Part shown: positions 55,104-64,000 of the stretch, one piece after another
Position numbering within the stretch: position 1 is the stretch's first letter
Layout: every line of letters begins with the position of its first letter
Origin: Flavobacterium psychrotrophum
GTDB taxonomy: Bacteria; Bacteroidota; Bacteroidia; Flavobacteriales; Flavobacteriaceae
Reading direction: 5' to 3'
DNA length: 64,000 bases
NCBI RefSeq assembly: GCF_003403075.1
Contig: NZ_CP031557.1
Location: 186,001 to 250,000 of the forward strand
Translations under genes and position numbers: made by a program
Notes under the pieces: generated by a model
What the model was told of the DNA's origin: nothing
The model's input: the letters and a program-made list of their open reading frames with translations, nothing else
Database searches by the model: none

Positions 55104-56284
55104 TGAATATAAGCAAGATTACATATTTGCTGTATTTTCTACTATTTATGTTATGGATGGGATATCCTTTGCATTGTTATGCACAAAAAAAAGGTAGTAC
55201 TGAACAAGTACCATTAGATAGTATTATTGCACGTTCAAAGCTCAGCATGTATAAAAACCCTGACAGGCTAATATATTTAGGCGATTCTGTTTATAAAAGC
55301 TCAGCTAAAGATTCTCCGGAAAGGGTTAAGGCATTAATGCTTAAGATAAATGGCTACACTGCAAAACGCGACTATGAAAAAAGCCTCAAATTGCTTTTAA
55401 AAGCACAGGAAATTGTTCAAAAAACAAATGATATTGATTTGCAGGCATTAGTAATTAACAGGCATGCCATTATATATCAGCAATTAAAAATATATGACAA
55501 GGCGCTTGAAAACGTAGATAGAGGGAATGAATTTATAAAAAATCATCCTGTAAAAAATGCCGAATTTTTGCAGGCTACAAATTTTCTGGTAAAAGGAATA
55601 ATATATAAAGAGCAGCTAAGCTGCGAGCTTGCCATAAACTACTTTAACAAGGCCGTTGCTAAGTATGGAGAGACAACCAGTATAAAAAAAGCTTATCCAA
55701 ATCTTAGTATAGCAGAATATAATAAGGGGCAATGCTATGCGTCATCCCAAAATTATGAAATGGCAGAACAGTGTTATAAAAAAGCCATAGCTAATGCAAG
55801 TGCGGTAAATGCTAACAGCCTTGAGGCTTTTGCACTAAAGGGACTTTCAGATTTATACCTGCACCAGGAGAAGTATGAACTGGCAATAGCTAATTTGCAA
55901 AAGGCGCTTGAACTTTGTAAAGATGTGGGAGATTTATTGCTTGAAGGGACCATATATCATGGCCTTGCAGAAAATTATCTTTTAACCGGAAATACAAAAA
56001 AATTTACATACTATAGAGAACTGTCTTTAAACAGCCAGAACACTATAAAAGAGGCTGAGCGAAAAGCCATCAGCGATTCTGTAAATGGCCTTGCCAAATC
56101 TCATAAAGAAAGTATAAGCATGCTCAATAATCAGTTTTTTAAGTTTATTAGCCTGCTTACCGGAGTAATTTTATTGACTGTTTTTTTTGCTGCCAGGTAT
56201 TATATAAGGTCTAAGAAAGCTATGGCGGGGCAAAAAAACAAACTCGACTTAATATTAAGCACACAACAGCAGCGTGAGGCCTAA
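55103..56284 (+). CDS. TPR protein with C-terminal membrane helix
   Basis: A 393-residue protein. A signal or anchor helix (ITYLLYFLLFMLWMGYPLHC) is followed by about six TPR-like helix pairs (YDKALENVDRGNEF, CELAINYFNKAVAKYG, YEMAEQCYKKAIANA, YELAIANLQKALEL) and a membrane helix near residue 350 (FISLLTGVILLTVFFAARYYI). It ends 25 residues later. Its layout equals that of the upstream regulator without the DNA-binding domain. The start codon overlaps the upstream stop by one base. It probably works with the regulator as a periplasmic sensor partner. Confidence 0.7.
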   Translation: MNISKITYLLYFLLFMLWMGYPLHCYAQKKGSTEQVPLDSIIARSKLSMYKNPDRLIYLGDSVYKSSAKDSPERVKALMLKINGYTAKRDYEKSLKLLLKAQEIVQKTNDIDLQALVINRHAIIYQQLKIYDKALENVDRGNEFIKNHPVKNAEFLQATNFLVKGIIYKEQLSCELAINYFNKAVAKYGETTSIKKAYPNLSIAEYNKGQCYASSQNYEMAEQCYKKAIANASAVNANSLEAFALKGLSDLYLHQEKYELAIANLQKALELCKDVGDLLLEGTIYHGLAENYLLTGNTKKFTYYRELSLNSQNTIKEAERKAISDSVNGLAKSHKESISMLNNQFFKFISLLTGVILLTVFFAARYYIRSKKAMAGQKNKLDLILSTQQQREA

Positions 56285-56323
56285 AAAAGGGTTAGGAAAC
56301 TAAAGTGCCGATGTATAATGTGT

Positions 56324-56331
56324 TACATTTG
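56324..56331 (+). promoter_or_regulatory. Promoter -7 box of the secreted multidomain protein gene
   Basis: TACATTTG fits TAnnTTTG, 109 bases before the ATG at 56441, leaving a long 5' leader. A clear TTG at the expected distance is not visible. Confidence 0.45.
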
Positions 56332-56440
56332 TAAAAAAGCTTTCTAAATTCCCGAATTACAAAAGCCATTAAATAGTTAAAGGGTTAAGTTTTCGTCAAA
56401 TTTGCTTTTTGAGTTTAAAATTTAAAAAACATTTTACTTA

Positions 56441-59400
56441 ATGGCTGTAAAACTACTCCGACCAAAAAAGCTGACAGGGCAAATCCAGACGGATCAAACC
56501 GGTGCTCATTTGCCTGCCCGGAAGAACATGATTGCAATGCTACTTGTTGCTTTTTGTTTCTTTTGTGGCAATTTTGCTAATGCGCAGTTGGCGCTCGAAA
56601 ATTTTAGCAACGGAATACCTTCAACCTGGGCGCAGGTAAACACACCTACAGGCAGTGCCACATGGGGTATTTCTACAGATGGTTACCAGGATAGCAGTGC
56701 GGCCTATATAAACCCGGCAGCAGCAAATATAGGTGCCGGAAACACGTCTACACATTACCTTATAACGCCACTGGTTACTGTACCGGCCAATGGCGAAATC
56801 AGCTTCTACACAAAACAGTCTGATGCTGTAAACCATGGTAACATTTACCAGGTGCGAGTATCTACCGCAGGACAAACAGACCCTGCCGGCTTCAGTACTA
56901 TTTTAGCAACCTGGACAGAAGCTGAATTAAACACTGCCACACCAATAGGCTACGAACGCAAAACGGTAACCATACCATCGAGTATTGCTCCGGGTCTTGG
57001 TGTATACATTGCGTTTGTGGTAATAAATGATCAGCCTGCTGCTGCCCCTGATGCAGATACATGGTATATTGATGATGTATCAGTAACTTCGGCACAGTTG
57101 TGTGCCCCTGTGCTTGCAGACAGTTTTCAGGCTGCGGGTATCAGTACTACATCAGCCACACTTTCGTGGGCACACGCTACAGCTACAAACTTTGAAATAC
57201 AGATAGTAGCCAATAATGAAACGCCTGGCACAGCAGGTACAGCTACAGGAAACACTTATAATGTATCAAACCTGGAGCCTGCAACAACCTATGACGTTTA
57301 TATAAAAACGCTTTGCTCATCATCGTCAAGTGTATGGGCAGGACCATTTGAATTTACAACACGTACAGCCGGAACCTCTTGCGACACGGCAATTGTTATT
57401 CCGGTAACAAGTACTCCTTATGTATATGCCTCAAACCTGGATTTATTTCAAAATCCAGATGTAACTTATACTACGCATGGCAGCAACTGTTTACCTGCTA
57501 CGGTTACTGAAAATTATCTGAACGGAGATAAGGCTTTCTTTTCTTATACACCAACCCAAAACGGGTACATAAACATCAAACAATTTACGCTTCCTTACGA
57601 GCAGGGAACAGGATGTTTTGGTAATGCACTAACCGGTGTTTTTGTATATGAAGATTGTGCATCGGTAGGGGTAAACTGTTTAGCAGGTTTAAATACTACT
57701 ACAACAGAGGTGCCTAAATACATTTCTAACTTATATGTAACAGCCGGGCATACCTACATTATTGTTATATCATCTGTATTTGATACTGCAACAAGCATCT
57801 GCTTTAATTTTGAATTAAACTTCTCTGTTTGCCCTGCACCAAGTATTTATACATATAAAGATTTATTGCAAACCAGTATATCTGTATCATGGAATAATCC
57901 TTCGGGTGCTGCAAGCTGGCAATATGCAGTTCAGCCTGCTGGTGCCGGAGTTCCTACAGTAGCCGGCACGGTTACCAATACAAATACAGACAATCTTATT
58001 AATACAGGCCTTGTTGCAGGAACTGCTTATGAGCTGTATGTAAGATCGGTTTGTAATGGTACACCGGGCGAGTGGGGTATACCTTTAGCATTCACCACGC
58101 AGTGTGAGCCATTTAACACGCCATATACCGAATCTTTTGATGGTGCAACAGAATCTGACCCTTCAGCATGTTGGACACCTTTAAACATAAATGGAGATGA
58201 TGTGGTATGGAGAAACTCGTGGGAGAATTTTATGATCTCTACGGGCAACAACGCTACAAATAATAACGACATGCTTGTTTCTCCTACTATAAACCTTGGC
58301 ACAACACCAAAAAGGCTAAGGTTTAAATACCAGACTTCGGGTGGCGTTAGCCGTTTCTCGGTAGTACTGTCTACAACAGGTATTGGTGCCGGCAACTTTA
58401 CAACGGTAATAATGCCTACAATTAGCCAGGATACTGACTATGAAGTTGTAGAAAAAATAGTAAATATACCTACCAATATTACCGGAAACGTAAATATTGC
58501 ATGGTATGTAGATGCAGGAGCAGATGAAACAGCATACAGCTTAATTCTTGATGACGTAGTTGTTGAAGATAAACCAGAATGTTCTGATCCGTTAGCGCTT
58601 ACTGCCGTAGATATTACAACAGCCGCAGCTAACCTTTCATGGCAAGCAGGCGATACAGAAACACAGTGGCAAATTGTAGTACAGCCAAAAGATACCGGAG
58701 TGCCTACAGGTACAGGTATACTGCTTACAGATACTGCTTATGCTGCAACCGGCCTTACACATGCCACGCAGTATGAATATTATGTAAGGGCATATTGCTC
58801 TTCTGCGCAGCAAAGCAACTGGGCAGGGCCGTTTTATTTTACAACGCTGTGTAGTGTATTTGATACGCCATTCTATGAAAGCTTTAACGATGACGATCCG
58901 GGTACGCATAAATCGTGCTGGACTACAAATGATGTGAATGAAGACGGGGTAGCATGGCAAATTACAGCTAACGCAACATCAATTCAGGGCAACAGGTTTT
59001 GGGGTACACCATCATATGATGACTGGTTAATATCTCCTGCAATTAATGTAGTGGGCACTAAAGCCTTAAAGTTTGATTACAGGTCTGCATTTTCAGTTTT
59101 CTATCCTAACCCAAGATTTGGTGTTGAGGTTTTAATGTCTACTACAGATACTAATCCTGAAAGTTTTAGTGTGGTAATGCCATTAATGACTTTTACTAAT
59201 ATTGAATATCTTCAAAAAACGATATATATAAATGCTAACGGACCTGTTTATATTGCATTCAGGGTACCGCCTGCATTCTCTACAGTAGGGGGTACATCAA
59301 TATTAAATATAGATAATGTAAGAATAGAAGATGCTCCGGCCTGTCCGGATCCATCAGCACTAACCGCATCTGGCATTACCCAGAGCACGGCAACGCTTGC

Positions 59401-62400
59401 CTGGTCTACAGGGAATCTGGAAACACAGTGGGAAATTAAAGTTCAGACAGCTGGTACAGGCTTGCCTACAACAGCAGGAACACTAACAACTAATAATACA
59501 GCTTATCCTGCGGCGTCTTTACTGCCAAATACAACATACGAATACTATGTAAGGTCATATTGTAGTGCTACAGAACAAAGCCAGTGGGTAGGGCCATTTA
59601 CCTTTACCACGCTTTGTGAGGCATTTACAACACCTTTTACAGAAACATTTAATACAAACTCAGCATCAGAGGCATGCTGGAGGGTAATCAACGGAAATTC
59701 TGATTCTTATACATGGAATACTAACATAACCATTAATACATATGAAGGTAACCAGACAGCAGGTATGTTTACCGGCAGTAACGGTGCTAATGATGACTGG
59801 CTAATTTCTCCAACAATAACCGTTAGGGCAGGGCAGCGTTTACGTTACTATTACAGGGTATACAGTTCAGATTTTCATGAAGATATAGAGGTTAAATTAT
59901 CGACAAATGGTATAGCTCCTGCCGAGTTTACCACGATGTTATATGAAAGAGATTTTTATGATGATCCGCCGCTAAATAATGTTGAGTGGAAAGAGAAAAT
60001 CATAAACATTCCGGCAGGTATAACGGGTGATGTTAATTTTGCATGGCATATACCTCAAAAAGAAGAAAATTGGGAAGGATACCGCGGGCAGATGTTGCTT
60101 GTAGACAATGTTGTTGTAGAAGATATACCGGCTTGTCCTGCGCCATCTAACCTGGCTATTAACGGAGTAACAGATACAACTACCACACTTACGTGGGATG
60201 CTAACGGTGCAGAAACACAATGGTATGTATATGTGCAGCCTGCAGAGCTTGATGCTCCCGTAGGAGATGGAGATGCGCAGTACCGTAGCCTGGTAAGTAC
60301 TAATCCTTACACGGCAGAAGGTTTAACACCGGCTGTAAAATATGAGTACTATGTAAAATCGGTATGTAGCGGTACAACTACCAGCGAGTGGGTAGGGCCG
60401 TTTGAGTTTACTACAATGTGTAGCTTTGAAAATCTTTGTGAATATACAGTTACTCTAAGCGGAGGTCCTACAGGTGGTGTAGGCGGAGGCATAGACGTAA
60501 TGCAAAATGGTGTAAAACTCCAAACGATGGAGTTCCCTACAAGTGCGTGGAACGAAGTGCCGGTACCTGTAGATTTTACACTGTTTTTATGTACAGGAGT
60601 TGAGTTTTCATTATTCTGGGATGCAGTAGGTACAGCACCGGGCCAATATCCTGGCGCTATGGTTACAGTAAAAAATAGCGAAGGAGCTGTTGTATGGACA
60701 GGAGACCTTGGTAACATTACACCAAGGAGCACCATATACAGGGCAATATCAACCTGTGGGCCTATTACATGTCCGCAGCCTACAGATCTTGCCGTAAGTG
60801 CAACCTCTGTGCTATCATGGACGGCTGGCGGTACAGAAACGCAGTGGGAGGTAAGCATCCAGCCGGTGGCTAATAATACATTGCCACAATCAGGTACAAT
60901 TGTAACTACAAACTCATACACACCACAGGATTCAGATTTCCTAAACCTGCAATCAGGAAGCTATGAGTTTTTTGTAAGGGCAATTTGTGGTTCAGGAGAC
61001 AATAGCTTCTGGTCAGGGCCTCATACATTTGTACGCAACGACGATGCATCAAGAGCAATTACAATTCCTGTAAACGCAGGCGAAGTTTGTGAGCAGTCAG
61101 TAAGTACAGCAAGTTTTATGGGTGCTACTGCATCGGCAGAGCCTATGTCTTGTAACGGTGCTAATGCCGGCGATATATGGTTTGACTTTACTGCAGCATC
61201 TAAGGTTCACTTAATATCTTTAGGTAATTTTTCTGCAAGGCACCAGTATGAAGCAGGTAACAGTGCCGATGTTATTGAGCCAAAAATTACAATGACATTA
61301 TACAAAGTAAACGGTACGGCATTACAGGAAATGGCTTGTACTTACAACAATATTATCCTGGCTGTTTACAGCACAGAGTTAGAAGTTGGAGCAAGCTATA
61401 AAGTAAGGTTAACGCTAAATAGTACAATTCCAAACATAAGTACATTCGATGTTTGTGTTACCACACCGGCAGATACCTGTGGACTGGATATTGTAAACGG
61501 AGGCTTTGAGAGCCCTCAGGCCGGTTTTGGAGGATTGAGTAACTTCTATTCTCAAAACATAGTACCGGGATGGAGAAACAACTTACTGGAAACAGATGCA
61601 CCTTCATTATATGAAACATTGTACATTCAGAGTGGGTTAGGCCTTGACGGCTTTACACCATATGAAGGCGGACAAATGGTACAGTTAATGGCTCCTGATT
61701 CAGATCAGCCCCTGCCGGATCCTGCCGATCTTGTAAACATAAAAGGTATGTTCCAGGATTTAGATAGTAGCGAAATCACTAAGTACGCATATAGTTTTTC
61801 TTATTTATCAAGAAGCCAGGGCAATGCCGTGCAGTTATATGCTGGCCCGCCTGCAGGTCCGTTTGAGTTGTTACAAGAACAAAACGGCGTTATGACGTGG
61901 AGCAATTATGAAGGTACATATAATGTTCCTGCGGGACAAAATGTTACCCGATTTATATTCAGGGCTAAAGACAACGGAATAGGCAATATGCTTGATGCGG
62001 TAAGTATAGTGGCACAAACAGCAATACTTACACAGCCGGTTACACTTAGCTGTACACAACTATCTACAAATCTGGAAGCAGAAGGTGTAGGCGTATGGAC
62101 AGCTGACGCAGGCAACCCATCTGAAGTTACTTTTGCAAATGCAACTTCGGCTAATACAACAGTAAATGGCTTTACACATTCAGGAGCATATAAATTATAC
62201 TGGACTACCCGCTACTGCCAGGAAAGTGTAATAATTACAAGCCAGGCTAATGATGCCGTACCGGCAGTTACCACACCGGTTACATATTGCCAGAATGCAC
62301 AGGCCGATGCACTTACAGCACCTGCGCTTACAGGCTATACACTGGTATGGTATGATGTGGCTCTGGGCGGTACGCCGCTTGCTGCCGTACCTGTACCGGC

Positions 62401-63532
62401 TACCGCTGCTACAGGAACTACAAATTATTATGTAGCTTATGTAAACGGTGATGGCTGCGAAGGTGCCAGGGCTGCTATTCAGGTAATAGTTAACCAGGCT
62501 ACAGCTGTGATAACGGAGTTTAACTATGCTGATAAAATTTGTCTTGATACAAATGAAACTATACTGCCGGTAACAGCCGAAGGCTTTAGGGCAGGTGGTA
62601 CATATACATCTGCTACGTTAACAGTTAATGCAACGACCGGGCAAATTGATGTTGCTTCGGCAACAGCGGGTACACATACAGTTACTTATACCGTAACCGG
62701 TAATACTACAGAATGTTTAAGCGGAGGCACACACTCGTTTGAAGTTGAGTTTACGGCTCCGGTTACCCCGGTTACCGCATTTACTTTTGCTGAAAGCTAC
62801 TGTGTTGATAGCGCAAACGCGCTTCCTGAACTTCCTGCAGATTTTACTGCCGGAGGTACGTTTAGTGCACCACAGGGTGTTGTAATTAATTCTCAGACAG
62901 GAGAGATTGACATCGTAGCCAGCCAGCCGGGAACTTACGAAATTAAGTATACCATAGCTGCTGCAACCTGTAATTTGGGTGGGTCGTCTACAGATTCTGT
63001 TACTATATACGGTAACCTGTCTGCTACTATTACACAGGAATGCCGGGATAACGATACATGGCTTATAGCGACTATAAATGGTGCAGCATCTGATGATGTA
63101 TCTTTTGAATGGACTAATACATCTGGTGCAGAAGTTGGTTCTGGTAATGCTGAATTTAATATTACAGATTATTACAGCAATACTACACTAACATTACCGT
63201 TGAATCTTACAGTAACGGTTTCTGTTGGCAACTGTACTGCCGTAGCACAACATACTGTAGAAAGTATTATGTGTAACATTCCTAAAGGTATATCTCCTGA
63301 TAACGATGGGCTTAACGATAGTTTTGACCTTACTGGTATGGAGGTAGACAAGATTACGATCTTTAACCGTTATGGTCTTGAACTATGGCATTACAACGGT
63401 AGATATACAAACCAGTGGCACGGGCAGGACAGCGGCAACAAAGAGCTGCCTACCGGTACTTATTTCTATAGCATTACACAGGCTGGAGGAAAAACAGTTA
63501 CAGGATGGGTGTATATCAACCGCAAAAATTAG
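56441..63532 (+). CDS. Secreted multidomain adhesin-like protein with type B T9SS sorting domain
   Basis: A 2363-residue protein. The signal peptide (MIAMLLVAFCFFCGNFANAQ) begins about 30 residues in, so the ATG at 56528 is an alternative start. It has four or more MAM/cleaved-adhesin-like modules (pattern LISP or LITP...IDDV or VDNV) alternating with fibronectin type III domains (pattern CPxPxxLxxxxxTxxTATLSW...YEYYVRSYCS...WxGPFxFTT). About residues 2280-2363 are the gliding-motility-associated C-terminal domain (IPKGISPDNDGLNDSF, then TIFNRYGLELW, LPTGTYFYSI), which sends the protein through the type IX system to the surface. It probably has an adhesive role or is part of a surface filament. 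The repeats are close enough to recombine. Confidence 0.85.
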   Translation: MAVKLLRPKKLTGQIQTDQTGAHLPARKNMIAMLLVAFCFFCGNFANAQLALENFSNGIPSTWAQVNTPTGSATWGISTDGYQDSSAAYINPAAANIGAGNTSTHYLITPLVTVPANGEISFYTKQSDAVNHGNIYQVRVSTAGQTDPAGFSTILATWTEAELNTATPIGYERKTVTIPSSIAPGLGVYIAFVVINDQPAAAPDADTWYIDDVSVTSAQLCAPVLADSFQAAGISTTSATLSWAHATATNFEIQIVANNETPGTAGTATGNTYNVSNLEPATTYDVYIKTLCSSSSSVWAGPFEFTTRTAGTSCDTAIVIPVTSTPYVYASNLDLFQNPDVTYTTHGSNCLPATVTENYLNGDKAFFSYTPTQNGYINIKQFTLPYEQGTGCFGNALTGVFVYEDCASVGVNCLAGLNTTTTEVPKYISNLYVTAGHTYIIVISSVFDTATSICFNFELNFSVCPAPSIYTYKDLLQTSISVSWNNPSGAASWQYAVQPAGAGVPTVAGTVTNTNTDNLINTGLVAGTAYELYVRSVCNGTPGEWGIPLAFTTQCEPFNTPYTESFDGATESDPSACWTPLNINGDDVVWRNSWENFMISTGNNATNNNDMLVSPTINLGTTPKRLRFKYQTSGGVSRFSVVLSTTGIGAGNFTTVIMPTISQDTDYEVVEKIVNIPTNITGNVNIAWYVDAGADETAYSLILDDVVVEDKPECSDPLALTAVDITTAAANLSWQAGDTETQWQIVVQPKDTGVPTGTGILLTDTAYAATGLTHATQYEYYVRAYCSSAQQSNWAGPFYFTTLCSVFDTPFYESFNDDDPGTHKSCWTTNDVNEDGVAWQITANATSIQGNRFWGTPSYDDWLISPAINVVGTKALKFDYRSAFSVFYPNPRFGVEVLMSTTDTNPESFSVVMPLMTFTNIEYLQKTIYINANGPVYIAFRVPPAFSTVGGTSILNIDNVRIEDAPACPDPSALTASGITQSTATLAWSTGNLETQWEIKVQTAGTGLPTTAGTLTTNNTAYPAASLLPNTTYEYYVRSYCSATEQSQWVGPFTFTTLCEAFTTPFTETFNTNSASEACWRVINGNSDSYTWNTNITINTYEGNQTAGMFTGSNGANDDWLISPTITVRAGQRLRYYYRVYSSDFHEDIEVKLSTNGIAPAEFTTMLYERDFYDDPPLNNVEWKEKIINIPAGITGDVNFAWHIPQKEENWEGYRGQMLLVDNVVVEDIPACPAPSNLAINGVTDTTTTLTWDANGAETQWYVYVQPAELDAPVGDGDAQYRSLVSTNPYTAEGLTPAVKYEYYVKSVCSGTTTSEWVGPFEFTTMCSFENLCEYTVTLSGGPTGGVGGGIDVMQNGVKLQTMEFPTSAWNEVPVPVDFTLFLCTGVEFSLFWDAVGTAPGQYPGAMVTVKNSEGAVVWTGDLGNITPRSTIYRAISTCGPITCPQPTDLAVSATSVLSWTAGGTETQWEVSIQPVANNTLPQSGTIVTTNSYTPQDSDFLNLQSGSYEFFVRAICGSGDNSFWSGPHTFVRNDDASRAITIPVNAGEVCEQSVSTASFMGATASAEPMSCNGANAGDIWFDFTAASKVHLISLGNFSARHQYEAGNSADVIEPKITMTLYKVNGTALQEMACTYNNIILAVYSTELEVGASYKVRLTLNSTIPNISTFDVCVTTPADTCGLDIVNGGFESPQAGFGGLSNFYSQNIVPGWRNNLLETDAPSLYETLYIQSGLGLDGFTPYEGGQMVQLMAPDSDQPLPDPADLVNIKGMFQDLDSSEITKYAYSFSYLSRSQGNAVQLYAGPPAGPFELLQEQNGVMTWSNYEGTYNVPAGQNVTRFIFRAKDNGIGNMLDAVSIVAQTAILTQPVTLSCTQLSTNLEAEGVGVWTADAGNPSEVTFANATSANTTVNGFTHSGAYKLYWTTRYCQESVIITSQANDAVPAVTTPVTYCQNAQADALTAPALTGYTLVWYDVALGGTPLAAVPVPATAATGTTNYYVAYVNGDGCEGARAAIQVIVNQATAVITEFNYADKICLDTNETILPVTAEGFRAGGTYTSATLTVNATTGQIDVASATAGTHTVTYTVTGNTTECLSGGTHSFEVEFTAPVTPVTAFTFAESYCVDSANALPELPADFTAGGTFSAPQGVVINSQTGEIDIVASQPGTYEIKYTIAAATCNLGGSSTDSVTIYGNLSATITQECRDNDTWLIATINGAASDDVSFEWTNTSGAEVGSGNAEFNITDYYSNTTLTLPLNLTVTVSVGNCTAVAQHTVESIMCNIPKGISPDNDGLNDSFDLTGMEVDKITIFNRYGLELWHYNGRYTNQWHGQDSGNKELPTGTYFYSITQAGGKTVTGWVYINRKN

Positions 63533-63629
63533 TGAATATCATTAGATTGAGTATAGAAAGTATTGCATTTCAGGTCTTGGAACATAGGCATCTAAATACT
63601 GAAGTGCATTATAGATTTTAAGTTTTGTT

Positions 63630-63673
63630 AATAGACGGTTCGCTTTAAGCGACCGTCTATTTCTGTTTTTTTG
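63630..63673 (+). terminator. Intrinsic terminator after the secreted protein gene
   Basis: AATAGACGGT-T-CGCTT pairs with AAGCGACCGTCTATT (63630-63661) with one bulged T, followed by TCTGTTTTTTT. Confidence 0.85.
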
Positions 63674-63692
63674 AAAAAATATTGTTAAAAAA

Positions 63693-64000
63693 GTGAAAAA
63701 GATTATTGTTTTAATATTTATCCTGATGTTAGGTGTAAAAGGATTTGGACAAAATCCGCCAAACGACTGCGTAAATGCCATAACAGTTTGCGGTAACGGA
63801 GTTTTTGCATCAAACGCTACCGGCATAGGAAATATTCAGGAGGTTTCAGGATGCGGTGGGCTTGAACATAATTCACTTTGGCTCCATATCAATATTGTAC
63901 AGGCGGGTACGCTTGGTTTTGATATTATTCCTGACGACCCGGATGTAAATGTAGATTATGATTTTTGGGTATATCCGGCAAATGCGCTGTGTGGTAGTCT
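63693..64000 (+). CDS. Start of a secreted protein, cut by the window edge
   Basis: Reading from GTG at 63693 gives MKKIIVLIFILMLGVKGFGQ, a signal peptide, then a Cys-containing region (NDCVNAITVCGNGVF, VSGCGGLEHNSLWLHI) and DDPDVNVDYDFWVYPANALCGS up to the last base. This N-terminal module is typical of large Flavobacterium proteins that end in the same type B T9SS domain as the upstream gene. No ATG exists in frame nearby, so GTG is the likely start; the frame is closed by TGA at 63672. Confidence 0.75.
   Translation, partial: MKKIIVLIFILMLGVKGFGQNPPNDCVNAITVCGNGVFASNATGIGNIQEVSGCGGLEHNSLWLHINIVQAGTLGFDIIPDDPDVNVDYDFWVYPANALCGS

Noticed and set aside
60349..60921. 190-codon antisense frame in the secreted protein gene
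   Set aside because: It is a shadow of the repetitive Thr/Gly-rich coding strand, with no signal peptide, domain or promoter of its own.

Overview
The window looks like a chromosome of a Flavobacterium-type member of the Bacteroidota. The promoters that can be read have the phylum's TAnnTTTG -7 box, the mobilization genes are of the Bacteroidetes MobC/relaxase type, and the right-hand genes encode a SusC-like plug module and a secreted multidomain protein ending in a type B type IX secretion sorting domain.

From 1 to about 42 kb the window holds parts of two related, apparently tandem integrative mobilizable elements. Element A enters from the left edge, with its relaxase almost entirely outside the window. 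Element B starts at about 26.14 kb. Both share a backbone in the same order: large serine recombinase (seen only in B, 26143-27666), relaxase, MobC-like protein, DUF932 protein, a long non-coding hairpin-rich tract, a minus-strand operon of degenerate nucleotidyltransferase/HEPN proteins, a divergent leaderless XRE regulator, then variable cargo, then a related 75-bp right-end sequence (26045 and 42001). In B an IS110-family element has inserted between mobC and the DUF932 gene.

Cargo of A (6.8-25.9 kb) is a defence island. It has a small HEPN-like protein, a Panacea/SocA-like::DUF488 fusion with an unknown partner, and a type I restriction-modification operon (hsdR, a PD-(D/E)XK-like protein, an hsdM::hsdS fusion). 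That operon continues into three unusual genes: a nuclease::dead methyltransferase::specificity-domain fusion, a HEPN-like protein and a PLD nuclease. On the other strand lie a RES-domain protein and a 1628-residue Mrr-like nuclease::NACHT STAND protein of the Avs kind. Cargo of B (36.6-41.8 kb) is a complete Detocs two-component defence system (dtcC, dtcB, dtcA). An ApeA-like HEPN protein and a membrane-anchored unknown follow at 42.4-45.6 kb.

From about 45.8 kb the sequence reads as chromosomal. A 31-bp direct repeat resembling a tRNA 3' end, each copy followed by its own terminator, flanks an alpha-2-macroglobulin gene that carries a SusC-type carboxypeptidase-regulatory-like domain plus TonB plug inside it. 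Next come a frameshifted TPR/AraC regulator, a TPR membrane protein, a 2363-residue MAM/fibronectin-like secreted protein with a type IX signal, and the start of another secreted protein.

The strongest candidates for something new are four. First, the TA-phased palindromic tracts (2011-2178 and 32830-33062) and the structured block beside each. Second, the nucleotidyltransferase/HEPN plus leaderless XRE module. Third, the dead-methyltransferase nuclease with its HEPN and PLD partners. Fourth, the RES plus Mrr-NACHT pair.
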